The translations under genes and the position numbers were made by a program. The notes beneath the pieces were generated by a model, which made no database searches, was not told the origin of the DNA, and worked only from the letters and a program-made list of their open reading frames with translations. This document shows, in pieces, positions 1 to 10,378 of a DNA stretch of 64,000 bases. This DNA comes from Setomelanomma holmii (Eukaryota > Ascomycota > Dothideomycetes > Pleosporales > Phaeosphaeriaceae), in contig ML978217.1 of assembly GCA_010015745.1 (NCBI GenBank), positions 1 to 64,000 of the forward strand. The letters run 5' to 3'. Each line of letters begins with the position of its first letter. Position 1 is the first letter of the stretch.

Positions 1-267
1 GAGCCTGGGGGGAAATCCACGCGTAACAAGATCGAGTATATGCTGAACGAGCACGTCCTCCTCAGTCTTCTCTAGATTCCTTGATTTAGGCCAGCGATCT
101 GCTTGTGAAGGGCGTCCGGCGCGTCGATTGCTTAGTGTCTTTTGAGGGACGTTATAGATAGCTGCAGCGCGTCGCAAGGAGAGTGTCGCGTCTTGCTCAA
201 GAGCTTGAAGAGCAGTCTGTATCTGACGTTCATTAGAAGAGTCTATCTGGTGTTGTTGTTGAGGCAT
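1..267 (-). CDS. Pogo/Fot1-family transposase, N-terminal part
   Basis: This is the first 89 codons of a transposase that runs off the left edge. ATG is at 267-265. The protein starts MPQQQHQIDSSNERQ; residues about 12-60 look like a Psq-type helix-turn-helix (LRRAAAIYNVPQKTLSNRR). A CENP-B/Tc5-type DNA-binding region then begins (HILDLVTRGFPPRL). This N-terminal architecture is standard for pogo/Fot1/Tigger elements, where it binds the terminal repeats and a C-terminal DDE domain cuts and joins DNA. No stop is present in the visible part, so it could belong to an intact copy; the catalytic domain is not in the window. Confidence 0.75.
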   Translation of the reverse strand, partial: MPQQQHQIDSSNERQIQTALQALEQDATLSLRRAAAIYNVPQKTLSNRRAGRPSQADRWPKSRNLEKTEEDVLVQHILDLVTRGFPPRL

Positions 268-343
268 CACGTAGAAAGGTAGAGTTTGGTGGGGGCTTGG
301 CAAAAGTGGGCGGCGAACCCGTGTGGGCGGCGAAGCCGTGAGG
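1..343 (-). mobile_element. End of a pogo/Fot1-like DNA transposon (partial)
   Basis: Seen: the 5' end of a minus-strand transposase (1-267) followed by a GC-rich terminal segment, positions 305-343, made of two near-repeats of GTGGGCGGCGAA. It is followed by TA at 344-345, the usual target site of Tc1/mariner/pogo elements. The other end lies outside the window, so the terminal inverted repeat cannot be confirmed. It resembles the three pogo-like elements at 33.7-39.7 kb in orientation and transposase start, but its terminal sequence differs, so it is a different subfamily. Confidence 0.65.
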
Positions 344-381
344 TACGTTACTACAGTAGTAGAGGAAGTTCTGAAGATAAG

Positions 382-1150
382 TGTTACGATCTTAACAAAG
401 AGCCTCCTGTGTGTGTGCACGGCGCAAGATATGAAAGGACCAATAGCGTCACACAGGGTGTGAAGCTCGGACAAGTCACGTGACACTGATCAGTGCTCAA
501 CAGTCTTGGCGAAGACTGAGCACTGAGCACACTGCTCGAACGATCAGAATGTTCGGCACAACTGAGCACACTGAGCAAACTGAGCAGCCCAAGTATATAA
601 GGAATAGGCAATGTGCCCTTACGGCACATTGTGTTCAACTTCATAGAGTACCTTACCAGTACCCTTGTACCAATCTACAACTTGGTTACCTTGCACTCGA
701 CTACAGTCTCCATCTGTCTATCTCAGTGCACCTCTCGTACTTAGACTCTGACTACTACTCAGTATCTGTACTTGAGTTCTCCTCCAACGATCCCTTTCGC
801 TTACTCCCCGAGAACCAACCGTAGAGCCTTCGGCACACGAGATTCATCTCCAACCAAGGGCCTTTCACAATAAGTAAGGATATGCTGGAGGCCTTGCGCG
901 GCATAATGAGGGAGGAGATAGAGATGATGCTAGGCTAAATTGATAAGCTTAAGGCATCGCAATCGCATTCTCCTATCAAGATCTTATCATCTTCTAATAA
1001 AGGTAGGGAAGATAAGGCTGAGATCTGCAGCTTAGATGAGAAATTTGCATGCCTAAAGGTCACCACGGGTGTTAAATTAAACTACAGGACTTGCTCGAAG
1101 GCTAAGTGGCTAGCAAAAGGCAAGGGAAAGAGTAAGAAGCTTAAGAAATA
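382..1150 (+). mobile_element. LTR-like retroelement remnant (tentative)
   Basis: A segment starting TGTTACGATC at 382 has a TATA box (TATATAA, 594-600) and a short 9-nt tandem repeat just upstream, as in a promoter-bearing LTR. Downstream, at about 883-1150, are two short charged reading frames (starting MLEALRGIMREEIEMM, and ending AKGKGKSKKLKK) separated by stops; they could be a decayed gag. No second LTR, reverse transcriptase or clear primer-binding site was found. The call rests on layout only and could be wrong. Confidence 0.25.
515..587 (+). repeat. Short tandem repeats of ACTGAGCAC
   Basis: The 9-nt unit ACTGAGCA(C/A/G) occurs three times head to tail at 561-587, and a related overlapping pair occurs at 515-530. 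It sits just upstream of the TATATAA at 594-600, so it may be an enhancer-like repeat of the LTR-like segment. The same core also appears in inverted form (CAGTGCTCA) near 491 and 1389. Confidence 0.55.
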
Positions 1151-1477
1151 GGTGTTTATGCAGGTTTTAGGAGGTTTCGTAGGTCTGCAGGCATCGTGTT
1201 CTTTGTGGTATTTTGACAACAACCTAAGGTAGTTTCATAACTACTCAACTAATAAAGTTCATATTTAAAATAACAGCTGCTAAGACCTATACAACAGTTG
1301 ATTGTAAGTTTTAGATTATTACAATATGTGGCTATAGCGTTGTGTAGGTAGGTGGTAACAAGTGGGTGATAGTGGTGATGAAGGCGATCAGTGCTCAGAT
1401 GGCAGCAAGAACGTCGATTTTCCTTGTGAATCTATTAAGTTTACAGGGAACACAAAATGCGATATAATAGCGTTCCC

Positions 1478-2100
1478 CTAAAAAACGTCTGCCGGCTGAT
1501 ATAATCCATGCGATGCGTGAGCCTCGGGATTCCGCCACATTTCGTTACAACAGAGCAATCCTTTGATCGCACGACCTAGCGGTATGTAGACGGTATCCTC
1601 AACGTCGACAACTTGAATTTCTTCGATTATGATCTTGCCGTCTTCCTCGCTCTAGTCCACCATGATGTTGTTGGCCTTGATGTCAGTGTGCATGAATTCC
1701 ATCCCGTAGATAGCTGCGATACCCTGCAGCGAGTCTCTCAGCACCAGAGTGCGCAACAAGCAAGCGATAGGCAGATTGATTACCAGATTAGGACTATCAC
1801 GGACCAGAAAGTGGTCTTTGGAGGCCTAATGCGGTAATCAATCTGCTTATCGCTTGCTTGTTGCGCACTCTACTCAGCACGCGCTTGGGGACGGTAAGCG
1901 GCATGTCTCTCTGACCGAAGGACAGCAAATGGCTTTTGTAGTACTTATAGACGAAAATGCTGCGGTCGGGTACAGCGTCAACCACTACACGGATGTAAGG
2001 CTGATCTCAAAAGCCATTGTACATGACTTGAAGCGTGTCGAACTGCTCTCTCAACACGCTCTTGAGGACGTACTTCTGCCGGCCACAGCTGCGTTGGATT
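1478..2100 (-). pseudogene. Protein-kinase-like pseudogene split by a MITE
   Basis: Reading the minus strand and omitting the MITE at 1745-1872 gives a kinase-like protein. From upstream it reads QKYVLKSVLREQFDTLQ, a TGA stop, then a stretch ending VYKYYKSHLLSFGQRDMP. After the insertion point come LQGIAAIYGMEFMHTDIKAN (an HxD...N catalytic loop written HTDIKANNIMVD) and a region with VDVEDTVYIP and CNEMWRNPEAHA, which resembles the activation segment and APE motif of fungal kinase-like proteins. It ends at PADVF followed by TAG (1479-1481). Two in-frame stops plus the insertion make it non-functional. No intact copy is in the window. Confidence 0.65.
1745..1872. mobile_element. 128-bp hAT-type MITE in the kinase-like gene
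   Basis: The ends form an almost perfect inverted repeat of about 38 bp beginning CAGAGTGCGCAACAAGC (left) and TAGAGTGCGCAACAAGC (right, reverse complement). The element is flanked by the 8-bp direct repeat CTCAGCAC at 1737-1744 and 1873-1880. An 8-bp duplication with a CAG-like terminus is diagnostic of hAT transposons. The internal part is only about 50 bp and non-coding, so it depends on a transposase from elsewhere. A second element with the same GCAACAAGCAA core is at 46097-46258. Confidence 0.85.
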
Positions 2101-2838
2101 AGTCGAACTCTAAAGAAAATGCGTAGACAAGACACTGACGAGGCAAGCAAAGTAGATGGGCATCGAATGTAGCTAGTGCCCAGCCCGTGCTTCTCCAATT
2201 GCCACAACCAATGAGTGAAGGCGCTAATCCGCTTTGGAGTTCGGACTCGATACAGTTGCTGCACTCCGGCTGCATCTTTCTACCTGCATGCATTCATTGA
2301 GCGTCCTTGGAACATAGCCAGATCATCTTGCCATAACATGCCGCCAGGTTCCGCCTAGGTGGCTTAAGGACGTTTCACGAAATGCGGACGCTTGTTTAAC
2401 ATGGTGAAGACCTTTGGCTTCAACTCAACTACAAACGTGTTCAAGGTGGCCCCACCCTTTCTTTTTCTGCGTATTATTGCAGAATGATCTTTCCAGACTG
2501 GTTCGAGTTTGTATCTTTAAGCATGCATAGGATCGAAGAATAAAAGAGTTTGTACGAACCTCGGAACCTTGAAAGGCACCGATCAAGGTTGTACGAAAGC
2601 TGCAGACTATCAGATTGGAGGAGTAGTGGGTCAAAAGAACTAGGCTAACTACACGGTCGATCGAGTCCGGTTAGGACTACAATCTCTACCAATCAATGGG
2701 CCGTGCTCCAAGTCTCGTCACTTCATTGTCGTGGGGCGTAGTGTAAGCGCGGATCCTTCCAATTCAGCATGCGGTGCAATTTGTACAAGCTTCTCTTTCC
2801 CTCGTTGTAAGTAGCCGGAAAGTCTCCGAAGCCAAGGG

Positions 2839-2845
2839 TATATAT
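2839..2845 (+). promoter_or_regulatory. TATA box of the SDR gene
   Basis: TATATA lies about 100 bp upstream of the ATG at 2946. An earlier in-frame ATG at 2844 overlaps this box, which argues that translation starts at 2946. About 560 bp upstream (2294-2838) hold no recognisable gene. Confidence 0.5.
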
Positions 2846-2945
2846 GCAATCATTGACACCTCTTTCACAAAGTCGAGAGTATTCTTCACTATTCCCTACG
2901 CCCACTTACCTGCTCATCACCAACTTTCACGTCCTCGTCGACAAT

Positions 2946-3863
2946 ATGGCACCTCGACCGCTAGACCCAGCAGATCCGGACATGCACACCAAAGCTATGT
3001 GTCTCACGTCCGTGTATCATAAGACGCCATATCCTGCCCTCTCTTCCGCACAACCCATTGCCAAGGGCAAGTATGTTCTCATCACCGGTGCCTCTCAAGG
3101 ACTGGGATACCATATGGCCAAAGCCTGGGCAAAGGGCGGCGCTGCCGGCATCGCGATATGTGCGCGAACATCCGCACGTCTTGAGCCTGTTGTAGCAGAA
3201 ATCAAGAGCATCAATCCGGACACCGAAACTTTAGCAATGGCGTGCGATACCACCAAGCCCAGCCAAGTCGAAGCTCTCTTCACTGTAACGAAGGAAAAGT
3301 TCGGGAAACTGGATGTCGTCATCGCAAACGTCGGTGCAGGTTCTCGCGGCCTCAATGTCGGTGAGGCAGATCCAGAACAGTGGTGGAATGACATGGCGAC
3401 CAATCTGCGCAGTGCACATCTCACGTCGCACTACTTCATCGCGACTTTCGGTCCTGCACCCATCGGCACCTTGATAACCCTAACGTCTGGCGCTGCTGGC
3501 ATCGTACCGCCAGGCTTGTCGTCGTATGGCATCGCGAAGCAAGCGTGCATCCGATTAGCAGAATTCTTGGACGCCGAGCACCCTACTCTTCGTGTGTTCG
3601 CTTTGGATCCGGGTATCGTAAGGACGGTCGCAATGATGCCAAGTTTCGTGCTGTATGCAGTGATCGAGCCAGAGCTAGTCGGGCAATTCAGTGTTTGGCT
3701 TGCAAGTGAGAAGTCTGAGGGCCTGAGGGGAGGGTTTGCGAACGTCGCATGGGATGTTGAAGAGTTGGAAGAATATGGAGAACTCATCAGGAAGACGGGG
3801 TTGGTCAAAAGTAAATTTCTGGCTGGCGTGACAGGGCAAGAGGGCGGCGCATTCAAGAAATAG
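2946..3863 (+). CDS. Short-chain dehydrogenase/reductase (SDR)
   Basis: A 305-residue, intronless classical SDR that oxidises or reduces a carbonyl/hydroxyl group with NAD(P); the substrate cannot be told from sequence. The Rossmann glycine motif TGASQGLG is at residues 47-54. The structural NAG-like motif appears as ANVG near residue 128. The catalytic set is Ser181 (LTSGAAG), Tyr194 and Lys198 (SSYGIAKQ). Length is normal for the family with a 40-residue N-terminal extension, and there is no signal peptide. The ATG at 2946 fits the upstream TATA box and the start of the conserved fold. It stands alone between a kinase-like pseudogene and an F-box gene, so context suggests no pathway. Confidence 0.88.
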   Translation: MAPRPLDPADPDMHTKAMCLTSVYHKTPYPALSSAQPIAKGKYVLITGASQGLGYHMAKAWAKGGAAGIAICARTSARLEPVVAEIKSINPDTETLAMACDTTKPSQVEALFTVTKEKFGKLDVVIANVGAGSRGLNVGEADPEQWWNDMATNLRSAHLTSHYFIATFGPAPIGTLITLTSGAAGIVPPGLSSYGIAKQACIRLAEFLDAEHPTLRVFALDPGIVRTVAMMPSFVLYAVIEPELVGQFSVWLASEKSEGLRGGFANVAWDVEELEEYGELIRKTGLVKSKFLAGVTGQEGGAFKK

Positions 3864-4064
3864 ACGACATGATAGAGGTCACAATGACCTCGAAGAAAAA
3901 TGTCGACCGTCACTTAGAAGATAGTGCGCTTTCGAAAGGCCTTGAATCGAGCAAGAACATGTGTAGTAAGTTTTGAATTCGAGCAATGACACAAGAAAAC
4001 CAATGCTCTTACCTCACCTTCGTAATGCAAGATGTCGTCCCCAGGCATCGTCGCAAGCAAAACT

Positions 4065-5128
4065 TCACGTAGCACCGCCGTCCACTATGAGATGAACCGG
4101 ACCAGCCAGTCTTCTTTGGACGTCTGCCCACGAGGCCATCCGTCTCTTGCTTGTGTTCCAAAGCGTTCCCTGGACACCATGCGTCCAGATGAAGTTGTCG
4201 CATAAAACAAGTTCATCTTCGTCTCCATAGAAACTGGTCGGCACGTCGACCTCCCAAATCCTGACAGTATCGTTAAGGCCCCAGGTCCTTGTGCCGGTCG
4301 GCGTACGGTGGTTGGAGTTGACATCCACGAGTATGATATCCAAGCTCTTTCCTTTGTAGAATTCGAATATGGAGTCGATATCGGTACGTAGAAGCTCGTA
4401 GGGCCGAAGGAACACCAGCGTCTCTAGGGTTGAGATTGAAAAGAAAAAGTCAGATTGCAAGTCCTGGCAAGTAACGGCGAGTCTTTTGAGATTTGGCGGT
4501 GGCGCAGGAAAGCAATCCAAAGCATCAAAACTTGTAATGAGCTCCTCTAGGTTTGGCATGTGGAGAAAGATGTTGTTATTGCTCGTGTACGGCTTCACGA
4601 GCAGAACTTCACTATGGACTGTATATACAGGCTGAGTATCCAAAGCCAGTCTTTTCAGTGTCGGACCGATGGTTTTGCAAAGGTCGATCAGTTGAGGCCT
4701 GCCAGTACAACGTCAGTGTTGATCTCATGGGGCTCGATGTCGAATACTAACAGCCGGACCAGAGGTATCGCATTGCTATCTTTGTCAGACTTTACTGGCG
4801 ATATGAATGCAGAAGTGATGTATCGTGGTGTATCGGCGAATAATTTGTCATTGCGGACTGGTTTGCCGGAATCAAGAGCCTGAGGATGGTAGCCAAGGTT
4901 GAAGCCCAGCGTCCTGCGCAGGCGTGCATAATTTGTGCAGTTATTCAGGTATAGACAGTGCGAATAGAGATATCTGGAAGCTATTGGATAGATGTCGCGA
5001 GACACGAGAGTGAGGCTTCGCAGGGTTTTGGCGATCAGGCTTGTGGGCGCATGCGCCACGGGAAGTGTTCCATCGCGACTGCCGACCAGCTGATCCAGAA
5101 CGTGGAGAAAGAGCTCTAAAGGTAGCAT
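4065..5128 (-). CDS. F-box-like protein, two exons
   Basis: Exon 1 is 5128-4752 and exon 2 is 4698-4065. The 53-nt intron begins GTTAGT, has a CACTGAC branch site and ends GGCAG. Splicing is required: without it a TGA is met, and with it the frame continues as RLPQLIDLCKTIGPTLKRL. The product is 336 aa. The start MLPLELFLHVLDQLV followed by LRSLTLVSRDIYPIASRYLY matches the F-box pattern that docks to Skp1 in SCF ubiquitin ligases. The rest has Leu-rich segments (PNLEELITSF, NLKRLAVTC) of a degenerate LRR kind that would bind a target. It is one of several F-box-like loci on this strand and the only clearly intact one. The target is unknown. Confidence 0.6.
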
Positions 5129-5549
5129 GGATACTTTGGGTAATGGATTTGCCGTGTCATAGTTTATAGGTAGTGATCAGTGGAGCTCGAAGAGGATTAC
5201 AGCCTGCTGGATTGGTTGTTGAGGATCGCGGCTGCGGGCCGGCTGGCAGGCAAGTGAAGCCGAGTGGCGCACGAGGCGCGCATACTCACTGGTTCTTGTC
5301 AAACTTCGTGAGACCTAGCCTAGCACGCCTATGAGCACTCCTGCCACCCTCCAGAGGCGCTGCCTCTCCGCTCCATGTATGTTCAACCTTTGAGAGCCTT
5401 TTCGCGGATTCTTGTCGAGGTTGTCAATGTTTTTCTTGTCGCTACTTGCTCATCCACTGGAATCCAGGTAGTCGCGGCCGCCGGATTAGCAGGTCATTCG
5501 CGACTATGCCATTTTGCGATGACTGTAAGCTCATTCATCAGCAGATCGA

Positions 5550-6329
5550 TTGACATATCCTGCATCCGATAAGTTTCCGGCTTTCGCTGCGATCGCCGAA
5601 TACTATAGTCGGAGATATGACGATGAGTACATCGCCAGCTTCCTGGAAAGCCATTTGCCGCTTGCTCTACGAAGAAGCTGGTTCTGTATGATGCACCGCC
5701 ATTGGTGCATTGGCCACCAAGATCGGTGCACCACCCAGAACCAGTTTCTTCATAGCTTGGCAGTTGGACGCTCTTACTAGCCTTCCGACCGCGAGTCAGC
5801 CGTCACCTTACAGAGCACCCTCTTGGAGCTGGGCGAAGGAGGATGATGCCATATCAATCTCCAAGGCCATACCTGGGCATAGCTGGGCTGATGCTCAGAT
5901 GACATAGCTGAGCTGATCAACTATCGGGCTGATCTAGTCGATCCGACTAACATGTTGGGTCAATTGAAATACGCAGATATCAGCTTGCGCGCGCGATCAG
6001 CATCAGCTATATGAGATATACAGATCGACAGGGCTGGCCGAGCCACGATGACTGTGTCAGACTTATCCTCACATACTCTACGTGGCCCAATGCAGTTCGA
6101 TAGTATGGTCGATATGAACACAAGTCAAGACCTGGTTAAGTGCATGTTTTTGATGGCTGAGAAGCGGGAAGGAAATCTCCGGATCCATGTACTGGTCTTG
6201 GAGGCCGAGGAGGATGAGGGATCCCAAACTTTCACGCGGATCGGTGCCGGCGACCTTTTTTTCGAAAATGATGCTACGGTCAAAGAACTCATACTCAGCC
6301 TATCAAAGGACGTCATCACGATTATCTAG
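5550..6329 (+). pseudogene. HET-domain protein, C-terminal remnant
   Basis: Only the back half of a heterokaryon-incompatibility (HET) protein is recognisable, spread over three frames. First comes ASDKFPAFAAIAEYY with LESHLPLAL (frame of 5550). Next is SPYRAPSWSWAKEDDAIS (frame of 5710), then VKCMFLMAEKREGN and FTRIGAGDLFFE to a TAG at 6329 (frame of 6048). These are typical conserved blocks downstream of the HET domain (PSDKFPA, YRAPSWSWA). The N-terminal HET domain itself was not found upstream. Frameshifts between all blocks make this a pseudogene. Confidence 0.7.
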
Positions 6330-6655
6330 GTCTGAAGAACTATCGACAAGAAATTGCGACATGTCCATTCCGCTATATCTGCGATACATGTGCTAAAGTA
6401 TGGAGCGATCGCACATTCGGCAACGAGCAGATTATTTCACGGGACATTCGAGAGGCGTTTGGAAAAGATACTGGGCCTGCCGTTGGCGTCTTCTCACATA
6501 ACGCCCGCTGTATGAGCGACCGCGATAGTATAGTGGGACGCCGACCAAGCCGCATGACTTCCGAACGAACTATCATCAAGGCGATCATTTCCCAGCTTCA
6601 GCAATGCAAGCGGAACGCTGTGCCAGATATTATCCCCTCCTTCATCTCTGTTTGG

Positions 6656-8480
6656 CTAGAGTTCCCGCCATACTTGCCCACCCGGCCTATCTGGCAGAAC
6701 TTTGTCATATCCCAAGCCAGCTCTTCGTCCGTTATTCGGCTCCCTGATATATATAAGACCTGTGAGGTCCTTGAGAAGTCTCTCTTGTTCTTTGGAAACA
6801 GACGTTCGCGTTCGTCGCGAATGTTTGCCTTCCGCATCCTGGGCTTCTTGACGTGGATAAAATCGAAGGTCTCGGTCGCATCTCCAGCTGCGACTTAACC
6901 AATGCACAACGTCATGATCAATTCCGCCTCTGAGTCTCGCAAGCGAAACTGTATTCAGTATCAAAGCAGATGGAACTTGCGCGAGGTTGGAATGATCGTT
7001 AGAGCCACCGATGTTGATGGTGTGGAAGATTGAGCGGGCCAAGTCTTCATCTACAGCGGCATTGACGAAGAAATTTCGTAGCAAGGACAACGTTTCTTGC
7101 GCATAAGTTTCGGGCTTGCTGTGAAGGGAGGAATGGTTCAGGCTGCTCCACTCGGGAATACCTAGCAAGTGGTATTCTAGAGTGAGTCTTCGCAGCGTAC
7201 GCATCTTTCCGAGCGAGCAGTAAAAGTCGACCTCCCGGGCATTGCCGCCAGATCGCATATATACTATTGACAGCTCCTGAAGATTGATGCACCCTGGCGC
7301 TAGTTGCCTGATATGATTCGCGTCCAATTTTGTGTTTGCTATCGCAAGCTTACGTAGCGAGGAAGCTTGATTGACTAGAATCGCTTTGAAATGTGCCTCG
7401 CCAACAACGCCTGCCACGGCGAGAGATCTCAAGGGGGGTAGAGATGATAAGAGGACTCCGAAAGCAACGTCCATATTCTGCAGTTGCCTATGATTTAGTG
7501 GCGCAACGATGTCCATATCTTGAAGAAGCTCGAACGTTCCTTCCTGAGCTAATTCTGTGAGCCTCTGAAGTGTTTCGATGCCGTGGCCAAATGAAAGTTC
7601 GAGCGAAAGCAAGTAATTGAAGTCGATACGGCTTTACCAATGCTTCAGTTGGTACCAAGCAGTACCTCGAGGCTCTTTGCGTTCGACAACTAGTGTGGTG
7701 AAGTGGCCTTTGCTTCCGGGAGGTAATGGTGCAACTCCACGATCTTCACGCCAGAAACCAAACCACGGGGCCCATCCACCTTGCGCAGCTCTTGTGGTGG
7801 CCGTAATTTACAAAGTATCGTGATAGAATACTCTCACCTTCTACAGATTCGGACCCAGACCTGTGCAGAGCTCCAGTACTGCACTGTAATTGTGGTTCAG
7901 AAGACCTCGACGATCTCGACATGTGCACGCGACTGATATGCTAGAAATTTAGGGCAACGTTGCCGGCGCACAATCGTTTGCATCGACTTCCGCTGGCTTA
8001 GTCCTCCCGTAATGTAGACTAGGGAGGTGAAATGTGTGGACGTGCAAGCGACACTGGGGTGTAATCTTGTACAGCATCTTCACGATACATGGTGGCACTG
8101 GGTCTAAGGATGCCCATATAAGATCAATGATTGCGAGGTCAAAGACGCAATCTGATAGGATTTGCCACGTGCTGTCGTAGAGCATCTGCTCATCATATGT
8201 TATAGAACGGTCTGGACCTCTATATCTCTTCCTCATTCGAGACGTGGGCAGGTCTCCGAAAGGATCTTCTTCGTCATCTTCTTCCTCATTGTGTCTAGAT
8301 TGCCCGGATCCTGGTGGCTTTGCAGGTCTACGCTTCTTCTTTAGTGTTTCCGAGTCCACGCTGACAATGATACACTGCCGCTAATCTTGACTTTACGGAC
8401 ATATCTCTTTCGGTCGCCCAGAACGAGCATCTCAGTCAGTTGTTGGACATCGTGTGCGACCTCTCGCGGACTGCCCACAT
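6656..8480 (-). pseudogene. F-box/LRR-like gene, disrupted
   Basis: Three minus-strand coding blocks share one theme but do not join by clear introns. The first (about 8480-8360) reads SPREVAHDVQQLTEMLV. The second (8359-7949) has an acidic linker (HNEEEDDEEDPFGDLP) then DSTWQILSDCVFDLAI. The third (about 7624-6656, 318 codons) contains repeated Leu-rich units such as LPPLRSLAVAGVV, SSLRKLAIANTKL, CINLQELSIVY and MRTLRRLTLEY. LRRs of this kind are usual in fungal F-box proteins; the F-box itself is not clear here. Stops occur between the blocks (for example TAA just upstream of the LRR block). It may be a multi-exon gene whose junctions I could not resolve, but pseudogene is more likely. Confidence 0.5.
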
Positions 8481-8874
8481 TGATGCATATCTGAGAGAAC
8501 TTTTCTCTTGTCGAAGCGAGGCTGCATGCTCGGGTACTGAGAGAAGACTCCTCCTCACGTTAGCTGCGCCGCAATTAGGCAGAGGCGCGGGTTGGACCTC
8601 CGACGATATCGTGTCACAGCCGGGCGAGCCGTACGGTGTCGTCAATAGGATTTGAGCCCGGGAATACTTGACATTCACTCGAAGGTAATTCGGGTTATTT
8701 GCATGCTGAGGAGGAAGCTTGTCTACTGGCCCGACCGGATCAACCCTGACGCTGCCTAATGACACTAACACCAAACGGTGACTGATGCGCTTGTGCCGCG
8801 TTTTGACATCCCTTGCATAAGCAACACCAACCATACTTCGTACCACTCACCAAACCATCCATCAACGCACTCAC

Positions 8875-9943
8875 TCAGGCCAGACTTCCCGCATCTAGAC
8901 CGGCGATAGTGCCTCTCAGGAAGTAAAAGTCTTCATCGATTCGCTTCCTCAGGTCTCCAGTCGCCAGTTCCTCCACGTCCCAAGAAACCCACACTATGCG
9001 ACCGTGCAAGAATGCGGCATCCTTACTTGCAGCCCACACTGCGAAGTCGCCGGCGAGCTTGTCTACGGGAAAGCTATTAGCAGCTATCCATGGATTGAAA
9101 GGCATGGACACAGGTAGGCGAGCACTAAAGACGGAAGGAGCGCTTACTATCATCGAAATGCTTCGACTCTATGCCGAGAGATTCCCAGTACTCATTGTAT
9201 ATAAGACCAGGATGGAAGGTGATGACCTGCAATTTATCGTGCACAAAGTCTTGGGCTAGATATTGGAAGAACAACGTCCCAGAGAATTTGGAGAGCGTGT
9301 ACGCAGGTCGAGCTGCTACCATTGGGTGTTTCGTCGCGTGGATGTTTGCCGTCGTCACGTTCACAATAAACTGTAAGAGCCGTCAGCGGGTAGTCTTGGA
9401 CTGCACGAGGACTTGACCTACCTTCTGTTTTTCGCCTTGCTGCTTGCAGAACTTCTCAGTGAAGTACATCGGAGACTTGGTGTTGATTTCAAACTGGCTC
9501 CAAACTTCATCGAAGCCAAGCTGCATCATTGGCTGTGGCTCGGTGAACTTCGCAGCATTATTGACGTAGACATCAACGAAAATGCCCTGGTTGACGAGGA
9601 ACGTCCAAAGGCCGTCCACTTCCAAGGGATTAGCCACGTCGCAAGGACGAGCGACAATCTTCGTCTTGGTACAAGAAGTCCTTGCCTCTTCTTCAAGCTT
9701 GATACGAGCTTTGTCAAGTACATCGGTGCGCCGACCAACGATGATGATTGTCGCTGCAGAGGCGTGGATGAACGACTTTGCCATGGCAAATCCAGCACCA
9801 GTACCGCCACCCGTGATCAGGACGCTTCTTCCAGCTTGACTGAGCTCGGATCTTGTCGGTGATATGGCGGCATACGACTCGCGGTGGATCGTTTTGGTCA
9901 CATTGGACTTTCGAATCTCTTCCAGGACTTCAACGATGGACAT
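8875..9943 (-). CDS. Short-chain dehydrogenase, three exons
   Basis: Exons are 9943-9422, 9370-9148 and 9062-8875. The introns (51 and 85 nt) have GTAGGT/ACAG and GTAAGC/GTAG ends, and the second has a GCTAAT branch site. The product is 310 aa. The cofactor motif TGGGTGAG lies at residues 44-51, NNAA follows the fourth strand, and the catalytic Tyr198/Lys202 are in YTLSK. The usual catalytic Ser is not where expected; the stretch before the Tyr reads VNVTTANIHATKH, so Thr may replace it or activity may be altered. The C-terminal block FAVWAASKDAAFLHGR...VWVSWDVEEL resembles fungal NAD(P)-binding SDRs of secondary metabolism. It is divergent from the Zn2Cys6 regulator at 10379, 435 bp away, so the two may be co-regulated. 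Confidence 0.85.
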
Positions 9944-10378
9944 GATGAAAATCGATCTGATTGAGGGTAAGGCGCGAAGATTGAGCACAAGAATGGGTCG
10001 AAGATAATTCTTAAGGATATGGTGAAAGCTGTACGAGTGAATACCATTTTGGGTGGTCGACGAGGCAAGTTATATGTCGAACACGACCATGAGTACCTTC
10101 CAACTCACCCACCATGTTCGTCCGTCAAGTTGATATATTTCTAAGCATTCTCTCCTCTTGCACCCGTCATAACCCACTCTTCAGCGATCAGGAGCACTTC
10201 ATCGATGTCAGAAGAAAATCGAAACTCATGTTCAAGGTATTGATCTAGATAGCGCCCGCATCCCAATTGCGGACACTAACCCAAACGACTTAGCTCCCGC
10301 AACTTCTGCGGATTACCAATCTTGAAAGACAGCGACGACGAGCGTCACCATCGCACACCACACCGGACAACAAGAAAC

